This document shows, in pieces, positions 1 through 6,422 of a stretch of 9,524 bases of DNA. Location: assembly GCA_023432725.1 (NCBI GenBank), contig JAEYUH010000264.1, forward strand, positions 1 to 9,524. Direction: 5' to 3'. The translations under genes were made by a program, and so were the position numbers. Under the pieces are notes generated by a model, which was not told the DNA's origin, made no database searches, and was given only the letters and a program-made list of their open reading frames with translations. How positions within the stretch are numbered: position 1 is the stretch's first letter; every line of letters begins with the position of its first letter. The DNA comes from Actinomycetes bacterium (GTDB taxonomy: Bacteria > Actinomycetota > Actinomycetes > Propionibacteriales > Propionibacteriaceae).

Positions 1-639
1 ATGAAACCGCTGACGTGGCCCACCCGCCGTCCTGCCGCGACGGGGACCCGGCCCGAGGTTGTCTTCCAGGCGGCGTCCCTGTGCCTGTCGTACCCCGACG
101 CCGACCTGCTCGGCCGGCTCGACCTGATCGAGCAGGCGCTGGCCGGCAGCCCGGCCGCGGAGCGGTTCGCCCCGGTCCTGGCCCACCTGCGCGGCGGTCC
201 GCTGGTGGACCTGCAGTCCTTCCACATCCAGGAGTTCGACCTGTCCCGGCGGCACGCCCTGCACCTGTCCTACTGGACCGACGGCGACACGCGGCGACGC
301 GGGGAGGTGCTGGCCGAGGTGAAGGCGGTCTACCGGGAGTCGGGGCTGCTGGTCGACACCGCCGGCGAACTGCCCGACTACCTGCCGATGGTGCTGGAGT
401 TCGCAGTCACCGACCACGAGCGGGGGGTGGGCCTGCTGCAGCGGTTCCGGGCCAGCCTTGAGCTGATCCGGCTCGGGCTGGAGAAGGACGGGCTGCCGCA
501 CGCCGGCGTGCTGGCGTCGGTCTGCGGCTGCCTGCCCGGTGAGTCCCCGGCCACGCACGCCGAGGTGCAGGCACGGTACGGCCGGGCCCAGCCGGTCGAG
601 TTCGTGGGGCTGAACGACGTGGTGAGGAGCGGAGCATGA
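1..639 (+). CDS. narJ: NarJ, nitrate reductase molybdenum cofactor assembly chaperone
   Basis: Cytoplasmic chaperone of the TorD/NarJ family. It binds apo-NarG and helps insert the molybdenum cofactor before the NarGHI complex attaches to the membrane; it is not part of the final enzyme. The 212-residue product has the usual length. It shows the family landmarks: an N-terminal helix with a 'LSYPD' stretch (29-33), the 'FDLSRRHALHLSYW..GDTRRRG' block (79-101) and the 'ELPDYLPMVLEFA' block (123-135). There is no signal peptide or membrane segment. The ATG is the first base of the window, so its ribosome site and any upstream start cannot be seen. The stop overlaps the narI start (ATGA), as expected for a narGHJI operon whose narG and narH lie off the left edge. 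Family assignment is firm because of the motifs and the narI neighbour; the exact start is less certain. Confidence 0.95.
   Translation: MKPLTWPTRRPAATGTRPEVVFQAASLCLSYPDADLLGRLDLIEQALAGSPAAERFAPVLAHLRGGPLVDLQSFHIQEFDLSRRHALHLSYWTDGDTRRRGEVLAEVKAVYRESGLLVDTAGELPDYLPMVLEFAVTDHERGVGLLQRFRASLELIRLGLEKDGLPHAGVLASVCGCLPGESPATHAEVQARYGRAQPVEFVGLNDVVRSGA
624..629 (+). promoter_or_regulatory. Ribosome binding site of narI
   Basis: GAGGAG lies six bases before the ATG at 636, inside the end of narJ. It supports this start and shows that narI has its own ribosome site despite the 4-base ATGA overlap with narJ. Confidence 0.75.
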
Positions 640-1400
640 GCGCCCTGGACATCGTGTTGTGGGGGGTGCTGCCCTACCTGGTGGCGCTCACCCTGATCGC
701 AGGACTGGTCTGGCGCTACCGCTACGACCAGTTCGGCTGGACCACCCGTTCCTCCCAGCTGTACGAGTCGCGGCTGCTGCGGGTGGCGTCGCCGATGTTC
801 CACTTCGGCCTTCTGGTGGTGCTCGGCGGCCACCTGGTGGGGCTGCTGATCCCCAAGGACTGGACCGACCGGGTGGTCACCCAGGAGATGTACCACTGGG
901 TGGCGGTCGGCGCCGGAACCCTGGCCGGCATCGCCACCCTGATCGGGATCGCGCTGCTGATCTACCGCCGCCGCACCACCGGTCCTGTCTTCCTGGCCAC
1001 CACCCGCAACGACAAGCTGATGTACGTGGTGCTGGGCGCGGTGATCGTGTTCGGGCTGGTCGCCACCCTGACCGGCGACACCACCCCGGCCGGCGAGCAC
1101 CACAACTACCGCGAGACGGTCTCGATCTGGTTCCGCTCGCTGCTGGTGTTCCAACCCGACATCGCGGCGATGGCGGCGGCCACCTGGCAGTTCAAGGTGC
1201 ACATCCTGATCGGGCTCGCACTGTTCGCGCTGATTCCGTTCAGCCGACTGGTCCACGCCTTCACCGTGCCGCTGCACTACCTGTTCCGGCCCTACGTGGT
1301 CTACCGCAGCCGGGACGCCGTCCCGCCCGCAGCCTCCCAGGGCAGGGTGCGCGGGTGGGATCCGGTCGGCACGAGGGACGCCGACCGGGGTGATCGATGA
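636..1400 (+). CDS. narI: NarI, respiratory nitrate reductase gamma subunit (cytochrome b)
   Basis: Membrane di-haem cytochrome b that oxidises quinol and passes electrons through NarH to the molybdenum site of NarG. The 254-residue protein has about five hydrophobic segments (roughly 5-25, 52-72, 87-110, 127-146 and 185-205). Histidines at 56, 66, 189 and 207 line up with the four haem ligands of Escherichia coli NarI (56, 66, 187 and 205), so both haem sites appear intact. The tail after residue 225 is polar, low in complexity and rich in Arg, Asp and Pro; it is probably cytoplasmic. The gene overlaps narJ upstream and the first narK downstream, in each case through ATGA, which suggests translational coupling. 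Its function depends on narG and narH, which are not in the window. Identification is firm. Confidence 0.96.
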   Translation: MSALDIVLWGVLPYLVALTLIAGLVWRYRYDQFGWTTRSSQLYESRLLRVASPMFHFGLLVVLGGHLVGLLIPKDWTDRVVTQEMYHWVAVGAGTLAGIATLIGIALLIYRRRTTGPVFLATTRNDKLMYVVLGAVIVFGLVATLTGDTTPAGEHHNYRETVSIWFRSLLVFQPDIAAMAAATWQFKVHILIGLALFALIPFSRLVHAFTVPLHYLFRPYVVYRSRDAVPPAASQGRVRGWDPVGTRDADRGDR

Positions 1401-2632
1401 CCGCGAGCGGACGGCCCGCGCTCACCGGCCAGCTCGGCCAGGTCATCCTGGCCACCGTCGCCTCCGCCACCGGGTTCTGGGCGTGGATGTCGATAGCGCC
1501 GCTGCAGAAGACCTATGCCACCTCGATGGGCCTGGACGAGGGCCAGATCTCGCTGATGCTGGCCACCCCCGTCCTGGTCGGTGCGCTGGGGCGGGTGCTC
1601 GTCGGGGCGCTCACCGACCGGCTGGGCGGCCGCAAGATGTTCACGCTCGTGCTGCTCGGGGCGGTGCCCGCCGTGCTGCTCGTCGCCGTCGCCGGCAGCC
1701 TGAAGCTCTTCTGGCTGCTGATTCTGGCGGGGCTGTACCTGGGCAGCGTCGGCACGATCTTCGCCGTTGGCATCCCGTTCTCCAGCGCCTGGTACGAGCC
1801 GGAGCGGCGCGGCTTCGCCAATGGGGTCTTCGGTATGGGCATGGTCGGCACCGCAGTGTCGGCCTTCCTCACCCCTCGGCTGGCTGAGGGGATCGGCTAC
1901 CTCAACACCCACTTCGTGATCGCAGCCGTGATGGTGGCGATGGCCGGCATCGTCTGGTTCTTCCTGCGGGAGTCGCCGGCCTGGGCGCCGAACCCGCAAC
2001 CGGTGGTGCCGCGGGTGGTGGCCGCCCTGCGCCTGCCGATCACCTGGCAGATGTCCTTCCTGTACGCGGTGGTGTTCGGCGGTTTCGTCGCCTTCTCGAC
2101 CTTCCTGCCGAAGTACCTGACCACCATCTACCCCGAGCAGGTCGACCAGATCGGCGCGGGCGCCCGGATGGGAAGCTTCGTGATCGCCGCGGTGGTAGCC
2201 CGTCCGATCGGCGGCGCGCTGGCCGATCGGCTGGGCGCGAAGCTGGTCACCGTGGCCGCGCTGGTGGGGATCGCGGGGCTGGCCTGGGTGGTGAGCCTCG
2301 AGCCCCCGGAAGGGATCGTGACAGGGGCCGCCTTCCTGGCGATGGCCGCCGCCCTCGGGATCGGGATGGGCGCGGTGTTCGGCTGGGTGCCGCGCCTGGC
2401 GCCACCGGACAAGGTGGGGTCGGTCAGCGGTGTGGTAGCCGCCGCCGGCGGCCTCGGCGGTTACTTCCCGCCGCTGGTGATGGGTGCTACCTACGATGCG
2501 GCCGCCAACTCCTACGCCCTGGGGCTGTGGCTCCTCGTGGGCACCGCGGCTGCGGCCCTCGTGCTCGCCCTGTTGCTGCGGCGCACCGGGAGAGCGGCCC
2601 CGTCCCCCGCCGTCGACGCGACCTCGACCTGA
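1397..2632 (+). CDS. narK: NarK1-type nitrate/nitrite transporter (MFS)
   Basis: Twelve-helix major facilitator of the nitrate/nitrite porter family, 411 residues, in the cytoplasmic membrane. Family marks: an arginine in helix 2 (R66, in 'GALGRVLVGALTDR') followed by the MFS loop 'DRLGGRK' (74-80); a nitrate-signature glycine helix at 143-160 ('GVFGMGMVGTAVSAFLTP'); a second substrate arginine (R269, in 'VARPIGGALADR'); and a second glycine-rich signature at 341-355. The short form without long loops resembles NarK1/NasA-type carriers, which are thought to import nitrate with protons. The ATG overlaps the narI stop (ATGA), with only a weak GGGG ribosome site at about 1387-1390. The family is secure; symport rather than antiport is inferred from class resemblance. 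The symbol narK is given at family level only. Confidence 0.92.
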   Translation: MTASGRPALTGQLGQVILATVASATGFWAWMSIAPLQKTYATSMGLDEGQISLMLATPVLVGALGRVLVGALTDRLGGRKMFTLVLLGAVPAVLLVAVAGSLKLFWLLILAGLYLGSVGTIFAVGIPFSSAWYEPERRGFANGVFGMGMVGTAVSAFLTPRLAEGIGYLNTHFVIAAVMVAMAGIVWFFLRESPAWAPNPQPVVPRVVAALRLPITWQMSFLYAVVFGGFVAFSTFLPKYLTTIYPEQVDQIGAGARMGSFVIAAVVARPIGGALADRLGAKLVTVAALVGIAGLAWVVSLEPPEGIVTGAAFLAMAAALGIGMGAVFGWVPRLAPPDKVGSVSGVVAAAGGLGGYFPPLVMGATYDAAANSYALGLWLLVGTAAAALVLALLLRRTGRAAPSPAVDATST

Positions 2633-2634
2633 CC

Positions 2635-2639
2635 AGGAG
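2635..2639 (+). promoter_or_regulatory. Ribosome binding site that fixes the start of the second narK
   Basis: AGGAG lies six bases before ATG 2646 and just after the stop of the preceding gene (2630-2632). The same frame is open back to 2484, but that extension lies inside the upstream narK gene and reads as Pro/Arg/Cys-rich shadow sequence. This site decides for 2646. Confidence 0.85.
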
Positions 2640-2645
2640 TCCTGC

Positions 2646-4049
2646 ATGAGCAACACGATCGTGGGCCGCCTCCAGAGCGGGCCGGAGTGGATCACGTCCT
2701 GGGATCCCGAGGACGAACAGAGCTGGAACAGCAAGCTCGCCTGGCAGACGCTGTGGATCACCACCTTCACGCTCACCTTGTGCTTCGTGGCGTGGTTCCT
2801 GCCGTCGGCGATCGTCCCCAAGCTGAACGCGATCGGGTACGACTTCACCAGGGAGCAGCTCTACTGGCTGGCGGCGGTACCCGGCCTGTCCGGCGGTCTG
2901 CTGCGGCTGGTCTGGATGGTGCTTCCCCCGATCATGGGCACCCGCAAGATGGTGGCGGCGACCACGCTGCTGCTGTTCTTCCCCGTCCTCGGCTGGGGGG
3001 TGCGGTCGATGTCGCCCACCGCCCCGTACTGGGAACTGCTGGTGCTCGCCTTCCTGGCCGGCATCGGCGGTGGCGCGTTCTCCGGCTTCATGCCGTCCAC
3101 CTCGTACTTCTTCCCGCGCAAGAAGCAGGGGACGGCGCTCGGCCTGCAGGCCGGGATCGGCAACTTCGGAGTCTCGCTGGTGCAACTGCTGACGCCCTGG
3201 CTGATCGGGCTCGGCATGCTGTGGTGGCTCGGGCAGAGCCAGCAGATGCAGGTCGCCGGCCGGCCCGATCGCGAGGTCTGGTACCAGGCGGCGTCCTTCG
3301 TGTGGTTGCCGTTCATCCTGATCGCCGCCTGGATCGCCTGGCAGTACCTGAAGTCGGTGCCGGTGAAGGCCAACATCCGCCAGCAGTTCGACATCTTCGC
3401 CAACCAGGACACCTGGTGGATGACCGTGCTCTACATCATGACCTTCGGCACCTTCTCGGGCCTGTCCGCCCAGTTCGGGCTGCTGATGAGCAACCTGTAC
3501 GGCGCCACCAATCCCGCCATCGTGGAGGGCGCCGGGCAGACCGCGCGGATCCTCGTCGAGGGCTACCAGGTGCCGGATCCGGCGTCCTTCGTCTTCCTCG
3601 GCCCGCTGGTGGGCGCCGGTGCCCGGGTCCTGTTCTCCCCGCTCACCGACCGGATGGGCGGGGCGATCTGGACGCTGATCTCGGGCCTGGGCCTGATCGG
3701 GGCGATCACCGTGACCATCCCTGCGCTGACGCCGGACACCTCGAGCGCGGCGGCTCTGCAGGGCGGGTTCAACCACTTCCTGCTCGGAATGCTGGCGATC
3801 TTCCTGTTCGCGGGGATCGGCAATGCCTCGACGTTCAAGCAGATGCCGATGATCTTCGAGCGGCGGCAGGCCGGCGGGGTGATCGGCTGGACCAGCGCCA
3901 TCGCGGCCTTCGGCCCGTTCCTGTTCGGGGTCGGCCTGACGATCATGCCGGCGCCCACCTTCTACTGGATCGGTGTCGCCTGGGCTGTGATGTGCGTCGG
4001 GATCACCGTGTGGCGGTACGCCCGGCCGGGCGCGCCGAAGCGGTCGTGA
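2646..4049 (+). CDS. narK: NarK2-type nitrate/nitrite transporter (MFS)
   Basis: Second nitrate/nitrite porter, 467 residues, close in length to Escherichia coli NarK (463), which exchanges nitrate for nitrite. A polar N-terminal segment of about 30 residues precedes helix 1. The two family arginines are at R87 ('GGLLRLVW') and R327 ('GAGARVLFSPLTDR'). The first nitrate signature is the glycine-rich helix at 164-184, including 'GIGNFGVSLVQLLTP'; a second glycine-rich signature lies at about 410-430 ('GGVIGWTSAIAAFGPFLFG'). It differs clearly in sequence from the preceding transporter, so the pair are diverged paralogues, not a recent duplication. The gene starts 13 bases after the previous stop and overlaps the mog-type gene at its end (GTGA). 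Antiport is inferred from class resemblance; the family assignment is firm. Confidence 0.94.
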   Translation: MSNTIVGRLQSGPEWITSWDPEDEQSWNSKLAWQTLWITTFTLTLCFVAWFLPSAIVPKLNAIGYDFTREQLYWLAAVPGLSGGLLRLVWMVLPPIMGTRKMVAATTLLLFFPVLGWGVRSMSPTAPYWELLVLAFLAGIGGGAFSGFMPSTSYFFPRKKQGTALGLQAGIGNFGVSLVQLLTPWLIGLGMLWWLGQSQQMQVAGRPDREVWYQAASFVWLPFILIAAWIAWQYLKSVPVKANIRQQFDIFANQDTWWMTVLYIMTFGTFSGLSAQFGLLMSNLYGATNPAIVEGAGQTARILVEGYQVPDPASFVFLGPLVGAGARVLFSPLTDRMGGAIWTLISGLGLIGAITVTIPALTPDTSSAAALQGGFNHFLLGMLAIFLFAGIGNASTFKQMPMIFERRQAGGVIGWTSAIAAFGPFLFGVGLTIMPAPTFYWIGVAWAVMCVGITVWRYARPGAPKRS

Positions 4050-4561
4050 GTACCGACGGGGGGTCGGCGGCCGTCCTGCGGGGCCGCGTGATTACCGTCT
4101 CGGACGAGGCTGCAGCCGGTCGCGACCCGGACCGCGGTGGTCTGCTGGCGGTCGATCTGCTGACACAGGCTGGTGTCGTCGTCGACCGGGTGGTGGTGCC
4201 GGACGATCCGGACCTGATCCGGCAGGCGATCGAGGCGGCGGTCGGAGACGGCGTGAGGGTGGTGCTGACCTGCGGTGGCACCGGGATCGGTCCGTCCGAC
4301 CACACCGCGGACGTGGTGGCCGGCCTGGTGAGCTTCCAGATCCCGGGGATCGCCGAGGAGATCCGGCGGCGCGGGGCCGAGCAGACCCCGCTGGCCCTGG
4401 TGTCCCGGCAGGTGGCAGGGGCGATCGTGCGGCCGGGTCGTCCGGCGGTCTTCGTCCTCGCCTCGGCCGGGTCGAGGGGCGGCGTCCGGGATGCTCTGGC
4501 TGTGGTCGGCGGCCTGCTCGGCTATCTGATCGAACAACTCGACGGCGCCGGGCACACCTGA
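4046..4561 (+). CDS. MogA/MoaB-family molybdopterin adenylyltransferase
   Basis: Cytoplasmic enzyme of molybdenum cofactor synthesis. This family adenylates molybdopterin before molybdate insertion; the product is the cofactor NarG needs. The 171-residue protein has the MoCF-binding fold marks: 'VITVSD' (15-20), 'VVPDD' (50-54), the signature 'LTCGGTGIGPSDHT' (74-87) with GGTG at 77-80 and D85, then 'ALVSRQVAGAI' (117-127) and 'GSRGGVRDAL' (142-151). Two places differ from my memory of the consensus: the proline after 'D.T' is alanine (A88), and the usual 'LPGS' turn reads 'LASAGS' (138-143). GTG 4046 overlaps the narK2 stop (GTGA). The upstream ribosome site is weak, so translation probably relies on coupling. 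The same frame runs far upstream but is only a shadow of narK2. MogA and MoaB cannot be separated by eye. Confidence 0.88.
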   Translation: MSTDGGSAAVLRGRVITVSDEAAAGRDPDRGGLLAVDLLTQAGVVVDRVVVPDDPDLIRQAIEAAVGDGVRVVLTCGGTGIGPSDHTADVVAGLVSFQIPGIAEEIRRRGAEQTPLALVSRQVAGAIVRPGRPAVFVLASAGSRGGVRDALAVVGGLLGYLIEQLDGAGHT

Positions 4562-4562
4562 T

Positions 4563-4598
4563 GGGAACCGTCCCCCTGAGCCGAGGAACCGTCCCCGG
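4563..4598 (+). repeat. Tandem hairpin repeat, two copies of GGAACCGTCCCC
   Basis: Two exact copies of GGAACCGTCCCC start at 4564 and 4585, 21 bases apart (about two helical turns), beginning two bases after the mog-type stop. Each can fold: GGGA/TCCC with loop ACCG at 4563-4574, and a longer imperfect stem at 4581-4598 with the same ACCG loop. There is no T-run, so a classical intrinsic terminator is unlikely, though the structures could stabilise the 3' end of the nar transcript. The reverse complement reads GGGGACGGTTCC. It resembles dispersed intergenic repeats of the REP type, some of which accompany Y1-type (RAYT) transposases; that comparison is from memory. I saw no other copy in this window. 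Confidence 0.55.
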
Positions 4599-4620
4599 TG
4601 AACACCGCCAATCCCGATCG

Positions 4621-4626
4621 AAGGAG
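4621..4626 (+). promoter_or_regulatory. Ribosome binding site of the cupin gene
   Basis: AAGGAG ends five bases before ATG 4632. It supports this start over the overlapping reading frame that begins at 4598, which has no such site. Confidence 0.8.
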
Positions 4627-4631
4627 CAGAG

Positions 4632-4961
4632 ATGACAGACGTCCCCGCGTTCACCACCCTCGCCGACCTGAGCGAGCTGATCGCCGTCCAGACCGAGTCC
4701 ACGGTCTCGCGGACGGTGCTGCGGCAGCCCGGGGTGCGGGTGGTCCTGTTCGCCTTCGACACCGGCCAGGAGCTGACCGAGCACACCGCGGCGATGCCGG
4801 TGCTGCTGCAGGTGCTCACCGGACGGCTGAGCATCACCGCGGACGGTCGCACCGAGGAGCTGGTGCCGGGCGGGCTGTTCCACCTCGACGCCAGGGTGCC
4901 CCACGCCGTCCACGCCCACGAGCCGTCGCGGCTCGTCCTGACGATGCTGGACGCCCGCTGA
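4632..4961 (+). CDS. Small single-domain cupin protein
   Basis: A 109-residue soluble protein with one cupin beta-barrel pattern. Motif 1 runs from G45 to G64 ('GQELTEHTAAMPVLLQVLTG'), and motif 2 ends in 'PHAVHA' (90-95). In the classical motif 1, G-x5-H-x-H-x3,4-E-x6-G, only H51 is kept here; the second His position is A53 and the Glu position is about V57. The motif 2 histidine is H91, with H84 and H94 nearby. The metal site may therefore be reduced or the protein may bind a ligand without metal. No enzyme activity can be assigned. It lies 70 bases after the molybdenum cofactor gene on the same strand and may be read from the nar transcript or from its own promoter; I see no clear -10 in the gap. 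A role in nitrate or nitrite stress is possible but only from position. Confidence 0.8.
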   Translation: MTDVPAFTTLADLSELIAVQTESTVSRTVLRQPGVRVVLFAFDTGQELTEHTAAMPVLLQVLTGRLSITADGRTEELVPGGLFHLDARVPHAVHAHEPSRLVLTMLDAR

Positions 4962-4965
4962 GCAG

Positions 4966-4987
4966 GACTCGCTAGAGTCTGCGAGTC
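4966..4987 (+). promoter_or_regulatory. Candidate promoter with overlapping inverted repeat before the amylase gene
   Basis: GACTCGC (4966-4972) and GCGAGTC (4981-4987) form a perfect 7-base inverted repeat around TAGAGTCT. The TAGAGT at 4973-4978 fits the actinobacterial -10 pattern TAnnnT, and it is about 55 bases before the amylase start. No convincing -35 was found at 16-19 bases upstream. An alternative pairing, GACTC/GAGTC with loop GCTA (4966-4979), is also possible. The element could be a promoter with a built-in operator, or a hairpin ending the cupin transcript, although no T-run follows. Confidence 0.4.
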
Positions 4988-5018
4988 GTCGGTCCGAGCA
5001 GGGTGCGGCCGGCGGCAG

Positions 5019-5025
5019 AAGGAGG
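5019..5025 (+). promoter_or_regulatory. Ribosome binding site that fixes the amylase start at GTG 5033
   Basis: AAGGAGG stands seven bases before GTG 5033. The frame is open ten codons further, to a GTG at 5003, but that start would place this strong site inside the gene. The site therefore favours 5033. Confidence 0.8.
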
Positions 5026-5032
5026 ATCCGCC

Positions 5033-6418
5033 GTGGCGAAGGACACGCCTGCGCAGGTGCAGGGGCTGGTGGTGTACCAGGTGTTCCCGCGCAACCACGG
5101 GCCCAACGGCACGCTGCGCGATGTCACCGACGACCTCGACCGGATCGCCGCCCTCGGGGTCGACGTCGTCTACCTGCTGCCGATCCACCCGATCGGTGAG
5201 CAGGCCCGCAAGGGCAGTCTGGGCTCGCCGTTCTCGATCCGCGACTACCGCGCCATCCACCCCGACCTGGGCGACGAGGCCGACTTCGCGGAGCTGGTCG
5301 CGCAGGCCCACGCGCGTGGCCTGCGGGTGATCATCGACGTGGTCTTCAACCACACCGCCCAGGACAGCGTGCTGCTCACCGAGCACCCGGAGTTCTTCCA
5401 CACCGACGCCGCCGGCCGTCCGGTCAGCTCGGTTCCGGAATGGTCGGACATCGTCGACTTCCGCCACCCCAATCCCGCCGTCGACGACGTGCTGCTGGAG
5501 AACCTGCGCGACTGGGTGCGCCGCGGGGTGGACGGCTTCCGGTGCGACGCCGCCACGCTGGTCCCGCTGGAGTTCTGGGTGCGGGCCCGGCGGGAGCTGG
5601 CCGAGCTCAAGCCGGGGCTGCTGTGGATCGCCGAGACCGTCCACCCGTTCCTGATCGAGCGGCGCAGGGCCGAGGGCGACCCGCTGGCCAGCGAGGCCGA
5701 GCTGTACCAGGCCTTCGACATCCAGTACACCTACGACGTCTGGGGGATCTGGCAGGCGGCGGTCACCGGCCAGGTTCCGGTGGGCCGTTACCTGGAGATG
5801 CTGCGCTGGCAGGAGGTCTCGCTGCCGGCCAACTTCGCCAAGCTGCGCCACGTCGAGAACCACGACAACTTCCGCATCATGCGGTTCGCCGCCGGCCGGT
5901 CGCAGGCCCTGGCCTGGACGGCGCTGGCGGCCTTCTGTCACGGCCCGTTCATGATCTTCGCCGGCCAGGAGTCCGCGGCGCGGCGCTGGCCCTCGCTGTT
6001 CGAGCCGGACCCGATCCGGTGGGGGAGCTACGAGCTCACAGGGTTCATCACCGCCCTCACCCGGCTGAAGAAGCATCCCGCGCTGGCCGAAGGGGCCTTC
6101 GTCGTGCTGGACGACGAACCCTGCGTCCAACTCGCCTGGGGCTCACCCCGGCACGGCCGGCTCGCGCCGACACCCTCCGGCACCGGGCTGTACGGGGTCT
6201 TCAACGTGGACGCCGCAACGCCCCGGGTCCCCGTCCAGCTCCCGGACGGGGAGTACCGCGACCTGTTGGGCGGCGGGACGGTAGTGGTCAGCGGTGGCGC
6301 CATCGACCCGCCGCAGAGCGCCGTCGTCCTGCAGTTCGGCGAGCCGTTCGGGTTCCGTCGGTGGCAGACGCCGCTGATGGACCTGTTCCTCCACGTCGAG
6401 GCGCTGGGCGACGACTGA
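5033..6418 (+). CDS. GH13 alpha-amylase-family glycosidase, intracellular
   Basis: A 461-residue enzyme of glycoside hydrolase family 13, acting on alpha-glucans or alpha-glucosides. The (beta/alpha)8 barrel starts at once ('VVYQVFPR', 13-20), with no signal peptide or N-terminal accessory domain, so the protein is probably cytoplasmic. The conserved regions are complete: region I 'DVVFNH' (102-107), region II 'GFRCDA' (168-173) with nucleophile D172, region III 'ETVH' (201-204) with acid/base E201, and region IV 'ENHDN' (275-279) with D278. Domain B (about 108-165) is short. A beta-sandwich C-terminal domain follows from about 352 and ends with a short unusual tail (437-461). Intracellular enzymes of this type often trim maltodextrin or glycogen, or handle trehalose and sucrose derivatives; the substrate cannot be told here. 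The gene converges on the protease gene with four bases between their stops. Confidence 0.92.
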   Translation: MAKDTPAQVQGLVVYQVFPRNHGPNGTLRDVTDDLDRIAALGVDVVYLLPIHPIGEQARKGSLGSPFSIRDYRAIHPDLGDEADFAELVAQAHARGLRVIIDVVFNHTAQDSVLLTEHPEFFHTDAAGRPVSSVPEWSDIVDFRHPNPAVDDVLLENLRDWVRRGVDGFRCDAATLVPLEFWVRARRELAELKPGLLWIAETVHPFLIERRRAEGDPLASEAELYQAFDIQYTYDVWGIWQAAVTGQVPVGRYLEMLRWQEVSLPANFAKLRHVENHDNFRIMRFAAGRSQALAWTALAAFCHGPFMIFAGQESAARRWPSLFEPDPIRWGSYELTGFITALTRLKKHPALAEGAFVVLDDEPCVQLAWGSPRHGRLAPTPSGTGLYGVFNVDAATPRVPVQLPDGEYRDLLGGGTVVVSGGAIDPPQSAVVLQFGEPFGFRRWQTPLMDLFLHVEALGDD

Positions 6419-6422
6419 CCGC

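Noticed and set aside
2484..2645. A 54-residue N-terminal extension of the second NarK
   Set aside because: It overlaps the end of the first narK in another frame, reads as Pro/Arg/Cys-rich nonsense, and a good ribosome site supports ATG 2646.
1301..2848. A 515-codon open frame on the minus strand
   Set aside because: It is antisense to the first narK and shows low-complexity His/Gly/Arg/Gln composition; no ribosome site or domain was seen.
2487..3776. A 429-codon open frame antisense to the second narK
   Set aside because: Same shadow composition; the sense strand codes a clear NarK protein.
4562..4631. FNR- or NarL-type regulator site before the cupin gene
   Set aside because: No TTGAT-n4-ATCAA-like palindrome or paired heptamers are present; only the GC-rich hairpin repeat is there.
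3962..6130. A 722-codon open frame on the minus strand
   Set aside because: It runs antisense to the mog-type, cupin and amylase genes, all of which have clear motifs. The translation is rich in Arg, Gly, His and Gln without family marks, typical of stop-poor shadow frames in high-GC DNA.
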